Both the position numbers and the translations under genes were made by a program. This document shows, piece after piece, positions 42,994 to 54,690 of a stretch of DNA of 64,000 nt; within the stretch, counting starts at the first letter, position 1; every line of letters begins with the position of its first letter. This stretch comes from Dactylorhiza incarnata (Eukaryota; Streptophyta; Magnoliopsida; Asparagales; Orchidaceae). The stretch lies in NCBI GenBank assembly GCA_033032865.1, contig JAWHQI010000064.1, positions 3,968,001 through 4,032,000 of the forward strand. The letters are read 5' to 3'. Below the pieces are notes generated by a model. It was not told the DNA's origin, made no database searches, and saw only the letters and a program-made list of their open reading frames with translations.

Positions 42994-43284
42994 TCAAAGT
43001 ACCTGCGATGACCCTTGCTGGGTCCCGGGCCTTGCCAAGTCTAGGGCGTACGCCTGCTCCATGTACTGTCTCCGGTCATCGCCCTGAAATCCACGACCTC
43101 GTCCACGTCCTCGGCCCCCGAAATGCTGGCCCTGTGGTGCTGCCCGTAGTGCTGGTGGTGCATTCCTCTGAGGGTAGTTTCTCTTGATATGGCCGGTCTG
43201 GCGGCAGTGGTAGCACTCCGGTGGTGGCCCACCTTCTCCAATCCTTGGCATCTCCCGCATTTGTAGAGGCTGAGGAGCCAACAC
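42994..43284 (-). pseudogene. gag: T3 Gag C-terminal zinc-knuckle segment
   Basis: A 96-codon frame with CYHCRQTGHIKRNYPQRN, a CCHC knuckle whose last Cys is replaced by Tyr, so zinc binding is lost. It is followed by an Arg/Gly-rich stretch (GGRGRGRGRGFQ). It is separated from the Gag core by a stop or frameshift at about 43290-43420. Confidence 0.8.
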
Positions 43285-43424
43285 TACCGTCTCTCTCTGC
43301 TCCTGCCTCTCCTCCTGGCGGGGTCGAACCTCCGTCTTTCTCTCCCCAGCGTCTCGGCCTCTCGGCTGATCCCTTCTGCCTCCTCGTCCCTGATCCTCAT
43401 CGGTCTCTTTCTCCCACGAACAGC

Positions 43425-43889
43425 TTACTGGTCTATCTCCAGCTTCTTGGCCATCTCTAGAATCTTAGTCATGCTGCCGTCGGAGACGAAGAGGAGGGCC
43501 TGCCTCAGCTCATCACGAAGGCCCTTGTAGAACCTTTTTGCATATCCTGCGTCATTCAGCTGATACGAAACCGCAAACCGGGATAGATGAGTAAACTCCC
43601 GGTGATACTCCAGAACTGTCCAACTCCCCTGCCTCAACTGCAAAAACCTATCCTCCAGCTCGTCTCTTGCTGACTGCGGCACAAAATGCTCCAGCAGTGC
43701 TGCCTTGAAATCATCCCACGCAACGTCCGCGACCTCCAGTCCCGGATAAGTTGTATCCAGGAACCTCTTCCCCCATCTCTTGGCATGCGACTCCAAGCAA
43801 GAAACCACCAGTGGCACCTCCATATCTGCCGGGCACTGAATCCCTGTCAACATCTCCTCCATGATGTCCACCCACTCCTCAGTCCTCAC
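43425..43889 (-). pseudogene. gag: T3 Gag core
   Basis: A 154-codon frame with RTEEWVDIMEEMLTGIQCP, WDDFKAALLEHFVPQSARDE, FLQLRQGSWTVLEYHREFTH and RFYKGLRDELRQALLFVSDG, the Retrotrans_gag core. The N-terminus (minus 44120-43890: FQQSELGQTLTAILETF-like) is in the same region but separated by a stop. Gag forms the retrotransposon particle. Confidence 0.83.
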
Positions 43890-44300
43890 AACGGTCTCCG
43901 TCCCGATGTATGATGGTGGGGAGAGACCTCGAAAGATGCTCAGCCAATTGGCCCCAGGGTTTTGTTGAGGAGCCGGTGCCTGCTGTGCCCTGAAAGTCTC
44001 CAGAATGGCAGTCAGTGTCTGTCCCAGCTCCGACTGCTGGAACGGGGTAGGAGCCGGTGGTGGTGGGACGACGTTTGGAATCGGTGGAACTCCATGCTGC
44101 GGTGTAGGGTTCGTCGCCGGCTACACAAGAAAATTACACTCGTAAGGAACTTAGCTAAAGAACGATCCGTTATAAGTGGACCTTTTCATGTGATTCCCTT
44201 ATGGGCACACCATTGCTTCCGCTGCTAGTTTGTCCTCAAACTAAGCTCGCGCGGGGTGGCCCAGGGTTTGTGGACTTCTTTTCTTCGGATCAAGGTTTCC

Positions 44301-44311
44301 CTCTGATACCA
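44301..44311 (-). other. T3 primer binding site (initiator-Met tRNA)
   Basis: TGGTATCAGAG on the minus strand, an exact match to the common plant primer site. It lies 2 bp from an LTR-like end (TGTGAGACCCC at 44314). Confidence 0.85.
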
Positions 44312-44313
44312 CT

Positions 44314-46710
44314 TGTGAGACCCCTTTTTTTTCTTTCAAACAACCGGGTCTTAGGCCCAGAACCGCCGCATTGCGGTGACACCCTCGCTCGGGAAGGTCG
44401 CCACTACAAAACGTCGATGCTGCCGGCCAAATCGATCACGAAGAAGCAAAGAAAGATAAGCTAAAAAGAAAGTCAAGTCCACATCATATAGAAAAGTAAA
44501 TCATCATAAAAGATGTCCACATAAGCATAACTGAAATAAAAACAGAGATAACAAGTGCTCCTGCCCGATACATCAAATCCTCACTACAAATTCACTCGCG
44601 GAAGCAAATCAACTATAACTAAAAGACACTCACAGATCCTGTCATCGGTGCTCCCGTGCTAGACTGCACCGCCTCCATCTGCACCGGCCTCTAGTGCTGC
44701 TCCGTCATCGCGGTCTCCTAAAATGATAAGGTCCACCGACCGTTAGTCAAAAAGACTAAGCCAATCCCCCACCCCTCCCCCGGTGACTCCTAGGCACCGA
44801 GCGGGAAGGATGAAGCGGAGGACAAACAAGGGGTAATAACAAAAGGCAGATGACAGGGTATATTCTACTGGAAGAGTTCTACCACTACTCAAGTATAAAA
44901 GTGCATAAACAAAGCAGGTAATAAAGCATAGCAAGAGCGGGTAAAGAATAAATAAAGTGCAGTAAGTAAAGACATATATAAAGAAAAGTAACCATTGATT
45001 TATAGGAATGCCCACACAAACCTATAGACCAAGGGGTCGTTTAGCAAGGCCTATCGTATAAGAAGTCCCATAACTGACTTATACGATAGGGGTAGGGGTT
45101 AAAATGCAATGTTTATGCTATGACATGCAAGGTATGCAGTTATGCTATGTTCACACAAGTGCAACTCACACACTACGACTCTATGCGCACAGACCTTTAG
45201 TTCCCCCTTTTTGGAGCTAGCAAGACTCCCAGGATACTCCCGTAGTGGCAAACGGAAGCGGTGGGTTGGTCCTATCCCACCTCTAGGTTGTTATATGCAC
45301 TATCTAACCTAGACCTATCGTAAGCCTCAACGCAAAACCTCGGAGCATCTGCGTACTCTTACTGGCTGGACCACCAGACTTTTATGGCTAAGTGCAAATT
45401 CCACACTTGCCGAGCCTGAGTATCAACGTCGGTGCAACGACCATCGACACTAAGGACCCACCACCTTGTGCACATGCAACATGATCTACTATCTATCTAC
45501 AAACTCCAAACATAAACCACCTGGCTTAACTTGCCCAACCAAGAACCAAACTGAGTCACAAACTCTCCGGATCCACAATCCGCACCAACCACCACCGAGC
45601 CTACAGCTCGGGGTACCAAACCAACTAAACTCCCATGACAACGGAGTGTGATTGAATGTATTATTAGTTAGTCTTGAGCATCTTCTAAACTCCTACGACT
45701 TATGGTTAATCTTGGGCATCCCGAGGGTTACCCTGTAAGGGGCTCGCTACAGTACTAGGAACTGTAATGGGTTGACACCCCAAAGTTCCCTTTCTCAAGA
45801 TACTTACTGTTATTGGTGTCTACCCTTAAGAACTCCCCTCTACCGTTTCACTTGAGTTAGACCTAAGTGCTTTATGACACCACTAGGGAAAGTCGATCTT
45901 TCGTCAATCCCCAAAACAACCTTACTCTCAACCCACCAAGTGCACTCTCCTCACATACACTTCCTGGGGTGGACACCCAACTACTTACCTAACCTATGTG
46001 CACCCTCTGCACACCATTTCCACCTAGTAGGTCACTAAAAATCTAAGTTTAACAGTTTTACTATACGCAGACAAAACTAACTATATGAAGCTCACAACTA
46101 GAGGTACTCCAAATATTCATCCAACTGACCCATGATATTTACTGGAGGTCTACCATGATGTTAAAGGACTAAATTCAGAGAATCATATTTTTCCTAAATT
46201 ATTTTGCATTTATTTTAATTTCTCCAAACATTTGCCAAGTATGAAAATGAACTTGAAGTGTAAGTAAATCTTATGATATGACTCACCAAACATTATGATA
46301 AATCTATGGTGACTAAATAACATCAGAAACAACATATCATACTTTTACAGTAAGAAATTGTCCTCTAATTTAATTATTTATCATCTATCCAAAATTGTAG
46401 TTTTATGAAGGAACCACCAAAAAGATCAACACTAAAATTATGGGAAAATTACCAAACTCTTGTATTCACTAGAAAAGGCTACTGACTAAGTTTCAGGATT
46501 TAAGGAAATCATTTTCTCACTAAAATAAATACTTTAAGAAAACCTCAAATTAAATGAATTGTGAAGTAGCCTACTGATTTAAGTCTTCAAAAATTCTATA
46601 AAAATTCACAGAGCTTCCTAATGTTCTGAAAGGTCCTATCACCAATTTGCACAATTTAACAATGAGTTTTGGACCCTCAAATATTTTTCTTAATTCTAAT
46701 AAATACTTTT
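44314..46710 (-). repeat. U5-side LTR sequence present only on the 5' side of T3
   Basis: It begins TGTGAGACCCCTTTT right next to the primer site, as a 5' LTR should. It contains an LTR-style part near 44745 (CCGACCGTTAGTCAAAAAGACTAAG) comparable with T2 LTRs (CCGTTAGTCACAG). It has no counterpart beside the 3' LTR, where T2 sequence abuts 38108. Either the full 5' LTR is 44314-49444 and the 3' LTR is truncated, or the element is a recombinant. I find no genes in it. Confidence 0.6.
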
Positions 46711-49444
46711 TGTAACGGTCCAGGCCCGCCAACACGGGACCCAGCTGGACCGCCAGCACCCTCCCAGCCCAGGCCCGCCAACACGGGACCCAGCTGGCAC
46801 CGGAAGGGTTCAGCCTAACCAGATGGTCTAAACCATGATTATAAGGACACAACCAAAGTCTCATCATCATCCAAGACATTTTAAGCATGTAAATGTTTCT
46901 TATAAGAAGTTTCCCTAAAGGGATTATGTCCTAATTCAAAGGGAATATTGGCTCCTAAAATTCTTATAAAATTACCCAGTGCCTATTTACACCATATGAA
47001 TCTATCCACCAAGTTTCATAACCATCAAGGGACTTTTGACCACATGGCCTTCACAAGGTCCTAAATGCACACCTAGGAATAGAACTAGTGTTCTAGGGCT
47101 TAACCACATCTACACCACCACAAACCACTCATGGGGCTACTTTAGGTGATCCTAAACCAGTGGACAAGGTTCCACCTCATGGTGAGGAGATTTGACCACA
47201 AAATTCCAAGATAAACACTATGCCCTAACTTTGACCCAACTTTACCTAACTTGGGTTTACAAATTACTCAATCAAAACAGTCCCAATTGGGCTGAGATTT
47301 TTACCATGGTCACAACTTAACCCTAAGGAGCTCCCACCAAAATTTGGAGGGCATTGGAGGTCATTTGACCCACTAATTAATTAATATATGATTTATGAAA
47401 TTATCTCAAAAACCTTAGAAAAAGGTTCTCCTAAAAATCCCATCTTTTAATATGTTGTGTGGGTGTATATAAATAGCCTAGGTTTTAAATATCAAGGTCA
47501 TAGCATCTACCAATAAAAAGATATGAAGGAAAGAGTGTCTGCCCTACCCTAGGGACCAGTCCCACCATTTTCGCTCTACAGGGAGCTACAGTACTCCTTT
47601 TGGGGTGAAATCAATTTTAGAAATATAGAAGACTTCAAGGGCTACAACTTTGATGTTGACCACTTTTTCATCAGAGGGCCCTAAGTATTTTTAATAATTA
47701 AATCTAAGTACAACAAAATATATGACAAATATCATATAAACATTTAATTATATAACTGTTTCTGCGTTCGACGAAATTTTAACTGCGCTAGACGAAAGCA
47801 GAGCAAACTGTGTTCGACGAAAGTTATTTTGTTTGACTAATATACTTAATAACAGCGCTCGACTAATTTAACGCAGAACTGCGTTCTACGAAACCTTACA
47901 AATGCTGCGTTCGACGAAATATAGTCTACGCTCGACGAAAGCCAAACAACTCTGCGTTCGATGAAATCTGAACAAAGCTGCGTTCGACTAATCTCTTAAA
48001 TTTCGCGTTCGACTAATTCCTTATAAACTGCGTTCGACTAAATCCTTATAAGCTGCGCTCGACTAAATCCTTCCAGATCGACGAAATATATTCCGTTCGA
48101 CTAAAATTATTCCAGATCAACGAATTAAATGAAATAAACGTAAACATTAAATACAAATCTGACGGCTCTCAGTTATCGTCCCCGAGGAATGGACAGTGCG
48201 CGACAGCCCGACCTGGGCTTCTTTGCGGGGTGATTTCCCGGCCACCTACGCCTACTTCCGGCCAGCCAATGCCACCACCACCTCCGTTGAGGTGGTGGTC
48301 GGCGATTGGAGGTGGTTGGCCGGCCGGAGGTGGTCGGATCGTGATTTTTGAGGAGGGAAAAAGAGTACGTCTCGCACCCTTTCGGAAGCACAATCCGAGC
48401 CCTTTTGAGCACAGATCAAGCCCCTAATTTTGAAGAGATCTAGCATCATGGGAGGAGAAGAGGATCATACCTGAGTGGGGGATTGAAGTCGTGAATTCCA
48501 ATGAGTCGCCATTGATGGTGCTGGAGCTTTCGGTGCCATGCCGATCTAGGATTTCTCTGCACGAAACTCACTAGAAAAATGGGGGATCCCTTCCTCTCTG
48601 AGCACTGAAGGAAATGGGAGTTTCAAATCGGGTTGGGATAGCTTTATTTCTAAAAGCCATTAATGGCCATTACCACCAATTTCGGTTACCACCGAAATTC
48701 CCTTAATTCAGCCCCTTTGCCATAGAAATTTCCAGAAAAACGATTGTAACTGAAGGGGGGAATGAATGCACATCAATTGGGGAGGGATTTGAAGGATCAA
48801 TAGTATTTAATTCCATGAATGCTCTCTTTCTCTCTCTCCGATTTGGGGTAAAACTCCAATTTCTCTCTCTCCTACTCAGCAATTACAGAAATTAAGAGGA
48901 AAAATCTAGAAATCAACAGGCCCACTAGATGATGGATCTCTTAATTGGGCCTAGCCCAAATGGATTGGGCTAGATTAGGTTATATTGGGGGTAATTTGAC
49001 CTAAATTAGGCTTAAGGGTAAATTGGTCAAATTGCAAGTCTCATGATGGAGCTTTTGGTCCATTAGGTTCCTAGTAGCCCTATTAGGGTAGGGGTAAGGT
49101 CAATTTGGCATGGTGGAGGCTAATTGACCCTAATTGAGTGAGTTTGACCAATTCAGGGTTAAAGTTGACTTTGGTCTAATTGGCCTCTTAATTTGACTCC
49201 AATGGGTTCTTGGTGCTCCAAGAGGACCCCTAATGGGTTAGGGATGCTATGGTGGGGTCAAGGTTCAAGGTGGGGCCCCTAAATCCAATCCTAAGCTTGA
49301 TATCTGAAAATTGTTATTTGCAGACCACTTAGGTTTCCTACTTCCCACCTAAGCTTTCAAGGTCTTGAGCTCTTCCTATGGTTTTGTCATGACCTAGTCA
49401 TGACAAAACCAACTTAGGGATCTAGTTGCTTGGGGGATGTTACA
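46711..49444 (-). repeat. T3 5' LTR (outer 2.7 kb)
   Basis: Close match to 38108-40867, including the TTCGACGAA cluster at 47763-48125 (with scattered losses such as TTTGACTAA and TTCTACGAA) and the GGCCGG-rich part. Ends GGGGGATGTTACA. Confidence 0.88.
47763..48125. promoter_or_regulatory. TTCGACGAA cluster in T3 5' LTR
   Basis: Same order of units as 39157-39546, with several units changed at the CpG (for example TTCGATGAA and a GCTAGACGAA). That is consistent with decay at methylated CpG or ordinary divergence. It lacks one GCGTTCGACGAAAGCAGAGC-type unit relative to the other copy. Confidence 0.75.
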
Positions 49445-49680
49445 CTAAGAATCACGTCACGGAAGACAGGGGTGAGGCCGGAGTGTCTGATCGGGCAATC
49501 TCGAGAGCTGGTAATCCTTCAAGCAGTGCGGGTGCTTCGCATTGTCCCATCTTCTGTGAATGGTCATAAGAATAACCGTTAGTCACAGAGCTAAGTGGAA
49601 ACACATCTCCTCCCTGGATCCGTATCCTGGGGACGAGCTTAAGCACCAAAAATAGATAGCCGAAGCAAGAAAGGTTAGCA

Positions 49681-49682
<2 letters not shown>

Positions 49683-49736
<54 letters not shown>
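49683..49736. repeat. (AT)27 microsatellite
   Basis: Uninterrupted AT dinucleotides in the T2 5' LTR, at the position of the ATATATACAT microsatellite of the 3' LTR. Confidence 0.97.
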
Positions 49737-49738
<2 letters not shown>

Positions 49739-50515
49739 GGTCTACTAATAAAACTAACCATTATATATATGAGATATGTAGTTTATAACTACATTAACAT
49801 TAGTAGGCATAACATGCACACACACACACGCACTGCGGTTGTTCAAACCCGATCACAAAACCCCGTATCGACACAGTTTGGACTGCTTTCCATCTAGTAG
49901 GGTAGCGAACCCCGCGGGCCTCACCGATATGGCCATCAGTGACAGTGGCCAGTCCTGCCACTTCTGAGCGTAGTCATACCGTATCACTCAGGCCCTCTCG
50001 TACATCTTGGTGTACTACTTGGATGTGAGCGACATCCAGCGGTTCTGAGATTTAGGTCGACCAGTGGAGGCAAATCAGCGGGTTTGAAGTGGTGATAACC
50101 CGCGGTGCACATCTCCCTATCGCCATGAGTCGTCAACTCTCCTGCACTGGTACGAACAGCATGCGGGCGTGACCGACCCGCCACTTTTATAGCAAACATG
50201 TTACAAAACATTTTTAAGAAAACGGTGACATAACTTTAGGTCTGTCGCGGCTTTCTTGACTCGACCGGTTACTCAACTTTTGACCAAGAGGCGCAACGGG
50301 CGTGTGGGCACATTATTTGGGGCTAACCTTGGAGGAGATACTCAACTCATGGTTATCCCCAACAAAGGCCTCACAACGCAAAAAAGTCGTCTGCTAGAGC
50401 AGAACCTGGGTTAGCATCGTAGGTATAAGCACAATGATTATGGTTCAAAACATACTGCGGAGTTGCGGTGTTGAATAAAGTACTTGAAAGGAAGGCCGAA
50501 AGTAAAGGGCCAAAA

Positions 50516-50910
50516 TAACCGGACCAGTACGAGACTGGATTATTGACAAGACTAAAAATAGTAACTATCTGACCAGTACGAGACTGGAGTACCGGAAGGA
50601 CTAAATAAAAGCAGTAAATAACTGACCAGTGCGAGACTGGAGTACTGAAAGGACTAAATCAAAGCAGTAAATAACTAACTAGTGCGAGACTGGAGTACCG
50701 AAAGAACTAAATAAAAACAGTAAATAACTGACCAGTGCGAGACTGGAGTACTGAAAGGACTAAATAAAAATAGTAAATAACTGACCAGCGCGAGACTGGA
50801 TTACTGAAAGAACTAAATACAAGCAGTAAATAACTGACAAGTGCGAGACTGGAGTATTGAAATGACATAAATAAAACAGTAAATAACTGACCAATGCGAG
50901 ACTGGAGAAC
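50516..50910. repeat. Eight ~53-bp tandem repeats in T2 5' LTR
   Basis: CTGACCAGTGCGAGACTGGA-type units start near 50522, 50571, 50623, 50678, 50730, 50783, 50836 and 50889, each followed by GTACTGAAAGGACTAAATAA and GTAAATAA. The period is 49-55 bp, mostly 53. The repeats are absent from the shorter 3' LTR. They are the only source of the reading frames here. Confidence 0.88.
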
Positions 50911-51705
50911 CAGAAATCTCAATAAAGTAAATAAATAGGGTTAGTAGTTCATCACTCCATAATCAGGAGTGAAAGTGCACAATTAACCTCACTAGAATTC
51001 TCTAGAGGGGGGGGGGGGGGGGTGAATAGAGATTAAAAAAATATTTTGTGCAAAGTTAATATATATGTGTATGATCACAGATTAGAGCTTCCCACACACC
51101 AACAAGAATTAAACAAATAAAGAGAATAAAAGCAAGTAAAGAAATCACAGCACAACACAAGAAAATATAGTGGTTCCCCAAACTTTGGGTAGTCCACTCT
51201 TCTACCCCCTTGGTAGGAATTCACTATCTTGCACTGAGTCTTTTGATAATGAGACTCTTAGAACCACCCTGAGTCTTTTGACAAGGAGACTCTTAGAACC
51301 AACTGAGTCTTTTGACAAGGAGACTCTTAGAACCAGTACACTGAATTTTTTGGAGAGAGATTCTAAAAACTCTTTTACAATGTTTAAGTAAGAAAGAAAG
51401 AAAGAAAGAAATAAGAACAATAATGAATCTTCTTCCTAGCAAGAAGATTGGAAGCACAAGAGGTAGTGAATGAAATCTCTCTTCTATAGTGAGAAGGAGA
51501 TTGTAAAAACTTTTCTCTCTTTTGTGAGAGCTTTCAAAGCTTGCAGTAGAATGGCTTCTGAATAAGAAGGAGAAGATGAAGGCTTTTTCTCTGCAGCACA
51601 CTATCTCTTTTCTCAGCTTTTCTCTCTATTCTCTTGGGAGCTTTTCCTCTATTTCAAATGTATGTGGTAGATCACTCAACTGACATTTTCTGCCGACCTC
51701 CTCTT

Positions 51706-51713
51706 TATTTATA
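51706..51713 (-). promoter_or_regulatory. TATA box in C1 LTR
   Basis: TATAAATA on the minus strand (GAGCTATAAATAAAGAGG). The CGTCGA cluster lies upstream, from 51991. The same box is at 57938-57945 in the 5' LTR. Confidence 0.7.
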
Positions 51714-51990
51714 GCTCTATTAATTCAAAATAATACTATAGGAGGATAATCAATTAGCAGTCAGAGAAATAAAAATATGAAAATGTTTCCATAATATTTA
51801 TTTCTGTAGAAGGAAAGAACCAATTCTGATTTCAAATAATGTCCAAATAAGTTTAATCAAATTAGCCAAGAATCAGATATAAGGAAAGAATGATTCAGAA
51901 CGGCTATAAAATATTGACATTTATTCCATACAAATCAGATCTACTGAAAGAAGGAAAGAAATCTGGCGCATATTTAAATCTGTCACTTAA

Positions 51991-52224
51991 ATCGACGTGC
52001 GTCGATTACCATTCGACGTAAGCGTCGAATTCATCCTGGCTGGACGTTGAGAGGAGAATAAGGAAGGTGCGTCGACTAAGGTGCGTCGACTTCTCCATAT
52101 GCGTCGACTAGAAATCAGAGTAGCGTCGACAACACATACGTCGAAATCTTCCTAACGTTACTTCGACTTAATCTGAAGGGAACGTCGACTACAGTTCGAT
52201 GTTGCGTCGAATACTATTCGACGC
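51991..52224 (-). promoter_or_regulatory. CGTCGA palindrome cluster in C1 3' LTR
   Basis: Units such as ATCGACGTGCGTCGAT, TTCGACGTAAGCGTCGAA and GTGCGTCGAC recur about every 15-30 bp. Most pair a TCGACG with a CGTCGA around a short centre, and all contain CpG. Position is upstream of the TATA box by about 280 bp. The 5' LTR has the same cluster at 58223-58444. Confidence 0.75.
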
Positions 52225-52307
52225 ATATTTACTTAGTCTTGTTTTTCATTGTTAAAACTCTTTCTTTAACTCATTTCTAGGGGTTAAGAGAAATCATTTT
52301 CCCAACA

Positions 52308-52322
52308 ATCTCCCCCTATTTG
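52308..52322 (-). other. C1 polypurine tract
   Basis: AAATAGGGGGAGAT on the minus strand, directly before the 3' LTR start TGTTGGGAAAATG. Confidence 0.9.
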
Positions 52323-52507
52323 TCTTAACCCTATTTAGAGAGAAGTTGTACTAGCATAAAATCAATCCAGTACATCAGTTGTATAGAAAAGAAATATGTC
52401 ACTCAATCAAAAGTGAAATGTAGAAGAGGTGATCATATAAACAAATTTTCAGAATCATATAAACAGATGTCATGTTCATACCAATATATCAGCATTGTTT
52501 TCAAATA

Positions 52508-54313
52508 TTATTTAGGAGGGGTAGGATGAGTCTTTCTTTTTCTCTTAAATACTATTGTGGATTGCTCTTTCCCAGTAGCAGGTGACTCCCTCAGCTCCCC
52601 TTGGGTCTCAGCCATTTGCTCCCCCTGAGTCTCAGCTCCCCCTGCCCCTGACTCCTGAGCTCCTTCTTCAGTCATCACAGCATCTGGCTCTTTCTCTTTT
52701 CCAGCTTCATGTCCTTTTTCAGTTATAGCAGCTGGTTCTTGATCAGTATTCAGCTCTTTCTCATCATCTTCCTTTTCAGTCTCATTTTCTGCTCTGCTTC
52801 CCTCCCCTTGTAGTAGTGTCATTTGATTTGCAGCATCTCTTGCTATGTTGAGTACCTCTATTGTTTGTTCATCAATGTGTAGCTCAGGTACTATCTCATT
52901 CCTAAGGATTTTGTCAGATTTTGGAGAAGGAGAGGACTTGTGAGAGAGAGATTTAGGATTGAAGGGCTGCTCTTCATCTAGATTCTCCCCCTTCTTGACC
53001 TTCTTAGCCAGGGAGGTTAAGAAAGACCTTGTCACTCTAGAGGAAGAGAGATAGGTCTTTAGGCCTTGCACAGAGGCACTGACACCATCTATTTGGGTGT
53101 GCATGTGGAGGATGGAGGAATGAATTTGGGAGCAATTCTCATCCAGCATCATTTGGAATTTTTCAGCTGCTGATTTGATGCACTGAGTGATGAGAGCCTC
53201 AGTGGATGCAGATGATTCTTGGTGTGAAAGGTTAGGAGGTGATGGTGGAGGAAGAGGTGATAGAGGAGGAGAGAAGTGAGGTGATATATGAGGTATGGGT
53301 GATAATGGAGATAGAGAAGATGGGAAAATGGGAGGAGGAAGAGAAGGAGAAACTGCTGTCTGAGCAGGTGTTTGAGAAGAAGTAGGTAAAGTAGGAGTTG
53401 TGAGGGTGGTAGATGCTATTTGAGTGGATGATGGTGGTAGAGAAGAATTGTCTCTTTGAGGAGAAGGAGGAGGAGAAGGGTGAGCAGGAGAGTTAGGAGG
53501 AGTGGGAGTCCTTTCAGGAATGGAGCCAGGCTTGGGGATTTGCCTGGTCCATTTGGAGAAGAGGGCAATGGACATCCTCTTTCCAGGAGGGATAGGAATT
53601 CCTTTTGACCTACAGAGGTCAGGGAAGGAGTGGAAGAGTACTTGACTCATAATCCTCATGTAGGCATTCTCTTTGTGAGAATATCTAGAGCCTATTATCT
53701 TGAGTAGCCATGTGGCCCAGTCTACTTTCTTCTTCAGCACAAGGACCCCCATGATGTTCAGTTGGTGTTTGGGTACTGCATCATGTGCTGAGATTTTGCA
53801 TAGTAGAACTTTCCCTACTATATCTGCCAGCAATCTGTACTCATCAGAAAAGTCTATCTTTTTCAGATGGATTGGCCTATCTTTTGAGAAATTCATGGTG
53901 GTGAGTAAATGCTTGATTTCATCAGGTGTGAGTTCAATGGATTCATCACCTAATTGGGGAATAATTAAGACATGTTTAGTCATTCTTTTTAGAAGCTCAT
54001 TTTCTTTCCTTATTTCATTTAAACAAAGATGATATTAGGATATACTTGATGGAAGATCAAAGGTGGTCCTTATGTGTTCTGCAGATATTGATACATGTGT
54101 CTCATGGATTGTGCCTGAAATTTCTCCTTGTTCAGTTATCTGAACATGAGATATGAGCTCTGTTAGTTCTATCTCCAGGAGCTTGCATCTTGTTGAAATG
54201 AGCTTATCCAGACCAGCTTCAGTGAACAGAGCTATTATGCTCTTAAAGTTGTCGGCGGCGGCTTGGAAGGATTCCAGGTCAATGTCAAAGCCAGAGTTAG
54301 TCTTGGGAGCCAT
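52508..54313 (-). CDS. C1 ORF2: unknown protein in place of pol (plant transposon-protein-like)
   Basis: A frame of about 600 codons from ATG 54313 to 52508, with one in-frame TAA at 54035-54037. The second part alone, from ATG 53983, is 491 codons. N-terminal ~90 residues: MAPKTNSGFDIDLESF with helices. Next ~150 residues contain LADIVGKVLLCKISAHDAVP, HQLNIMGVLVLKKKVDWATW and MRIMSQVLFHSFPDLCRSKG. This recalls the plant transposon-associated domain found near gypsy Gag genes (Transposase_32 type), from memory. A Pro/Ser-rich linker (about residues 155-260 of the 491), a helical part, an acidic Glu-rich stretch and a basic tail KRKRKTHPTPPK follow; the tail could be a nuclear-localisation signal. 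It ends about 200 bp before the 3' LTR, the place where Sirevirus-like elements may carry an envelope-like ORF. Function unknown. Confidence 0.6.
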
Positions 54314-54410
54314 TTTAGGTTAGAGAGAGAGAGAGAGGAAGAGGCGGCTGGACTGAGGAGCAAGAAGGATGAAAGATGCAGAGGTCGAGAAGGTTTCTAA
54401 CTGAAGAGTC

Positions 54411-54418
54411 TATTTAAG
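54411..54418 (-). promoter_or_regulatory. TATA-like box upstream of C1 ORF2
   Basis: CTTAAATAGAC on the minus strand, about 98 bp before the ORF2 ATG. It is followed by a CT-rich leader (a CTCTCTCTCTCT run at about 54323-54337) and preceded by a CGTCGA cluster. Confidence 0.5.
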
Positions 54419-54504
54419 TCAGGTGAAGCGTCGAAACAGGACTCAATTCGAGGCTTATTCGGTACTTCAGTGGATGTGACCGAAAATAATTTAGTCTTGC
54501 CGCT

Positions 54505-54690
54505 CGTTTTTATGAAGTCGACGTTACGTCGAGTGGAATTCGACGTGAGCGTCGATTTAGTCTGTTCTGGGATGTAAGGGTTTCTTATCGACGTATGCGT
54601 CGATAGTAGTCGACGCATGCGTCGATTGTACTTATTGACCTGAGTCATCGACGGTGCGTCGATTGGAAGTCGACGTGACTTTTAATTTTC
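54505..54690 (-). promoter_or_regulatory. CGTCGA palindrome cluster upstream of C1 ORF2
   Basis: Includes ATCGACGTATGCGTCGAT (about 54588-54605), GTCGACGCATGCGTCGA (about 54609-54625) and TTCGACGTGAGCGTCGAT. The motif is that of the LTRs, but the sequence between units is different. It lies about 90 bp upstream of a TATA-like box and 190 bp upstream of ORF2. Confidence 0.72.

Larger units (their letters stand above)
38108..49444 (-). mobile_element. T3: Tekay/Del-like element inserted in T2 5' LTR
   Basis: The outer 2.7-kb direct repeats are 38108-40867 and 46711-49444, both starting TGTAACGGTCCAGG and ending GATGTTACA. Flanks are CTATG and CTAAG (4/5). Gag-pol (minus) lies at 41015-44120, with a TATTGGGATT purine/spacer region before the 3' LTR. 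The primer site, however, is at 44301, next to another LTR-like end at 44314. This leaves 44314-46710 as an additional 2.4 kb on the 5' side only. The reverse transcriptase/RNase H region is deleted, so T3 is non-autonomous. Confidence 0.85.
49450..50969 (-). repeat. T2 5' LTR, middle part
   Basis: Resumes T2 LTR after T3. Shared with the 3' LTR: CCGTTAGTCACAG, a TA-rich stretch, TAGCGAACCCCGCGGGCCTC and GATGTGAGCGACATCC. Includes (AT)27 at 49683-49736 and the ~53-bp tandem repeats at 50516-50910. Cut by C1 after AGGAG. Confidence 0.78.
50970..52307 (-). repeat. C1 3' LTR
   Basis: 1338 bp. Includes a G16 tract (51007-51022), a GAGTCTTTTGA(T/C)AA(T/G)GAGACTCTTAGAACCA triplet (51236-51335; each unit about 40 bp), a TATA box (minus, 51706-51713) and the CGTCGA cluster. 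Near-identical to the right LTR. One GGTGCGTCGACTAA unit (about 52066-52080) is present only here. Confidence 0.93.

Noticed and set aside
51170..51391. 73-codon frame duplicated at 57402-57623
   Set aside because: Both are in the C1 LTRs and come from the ~40-bp GAGTCTTTTGA repeats; no independent support.
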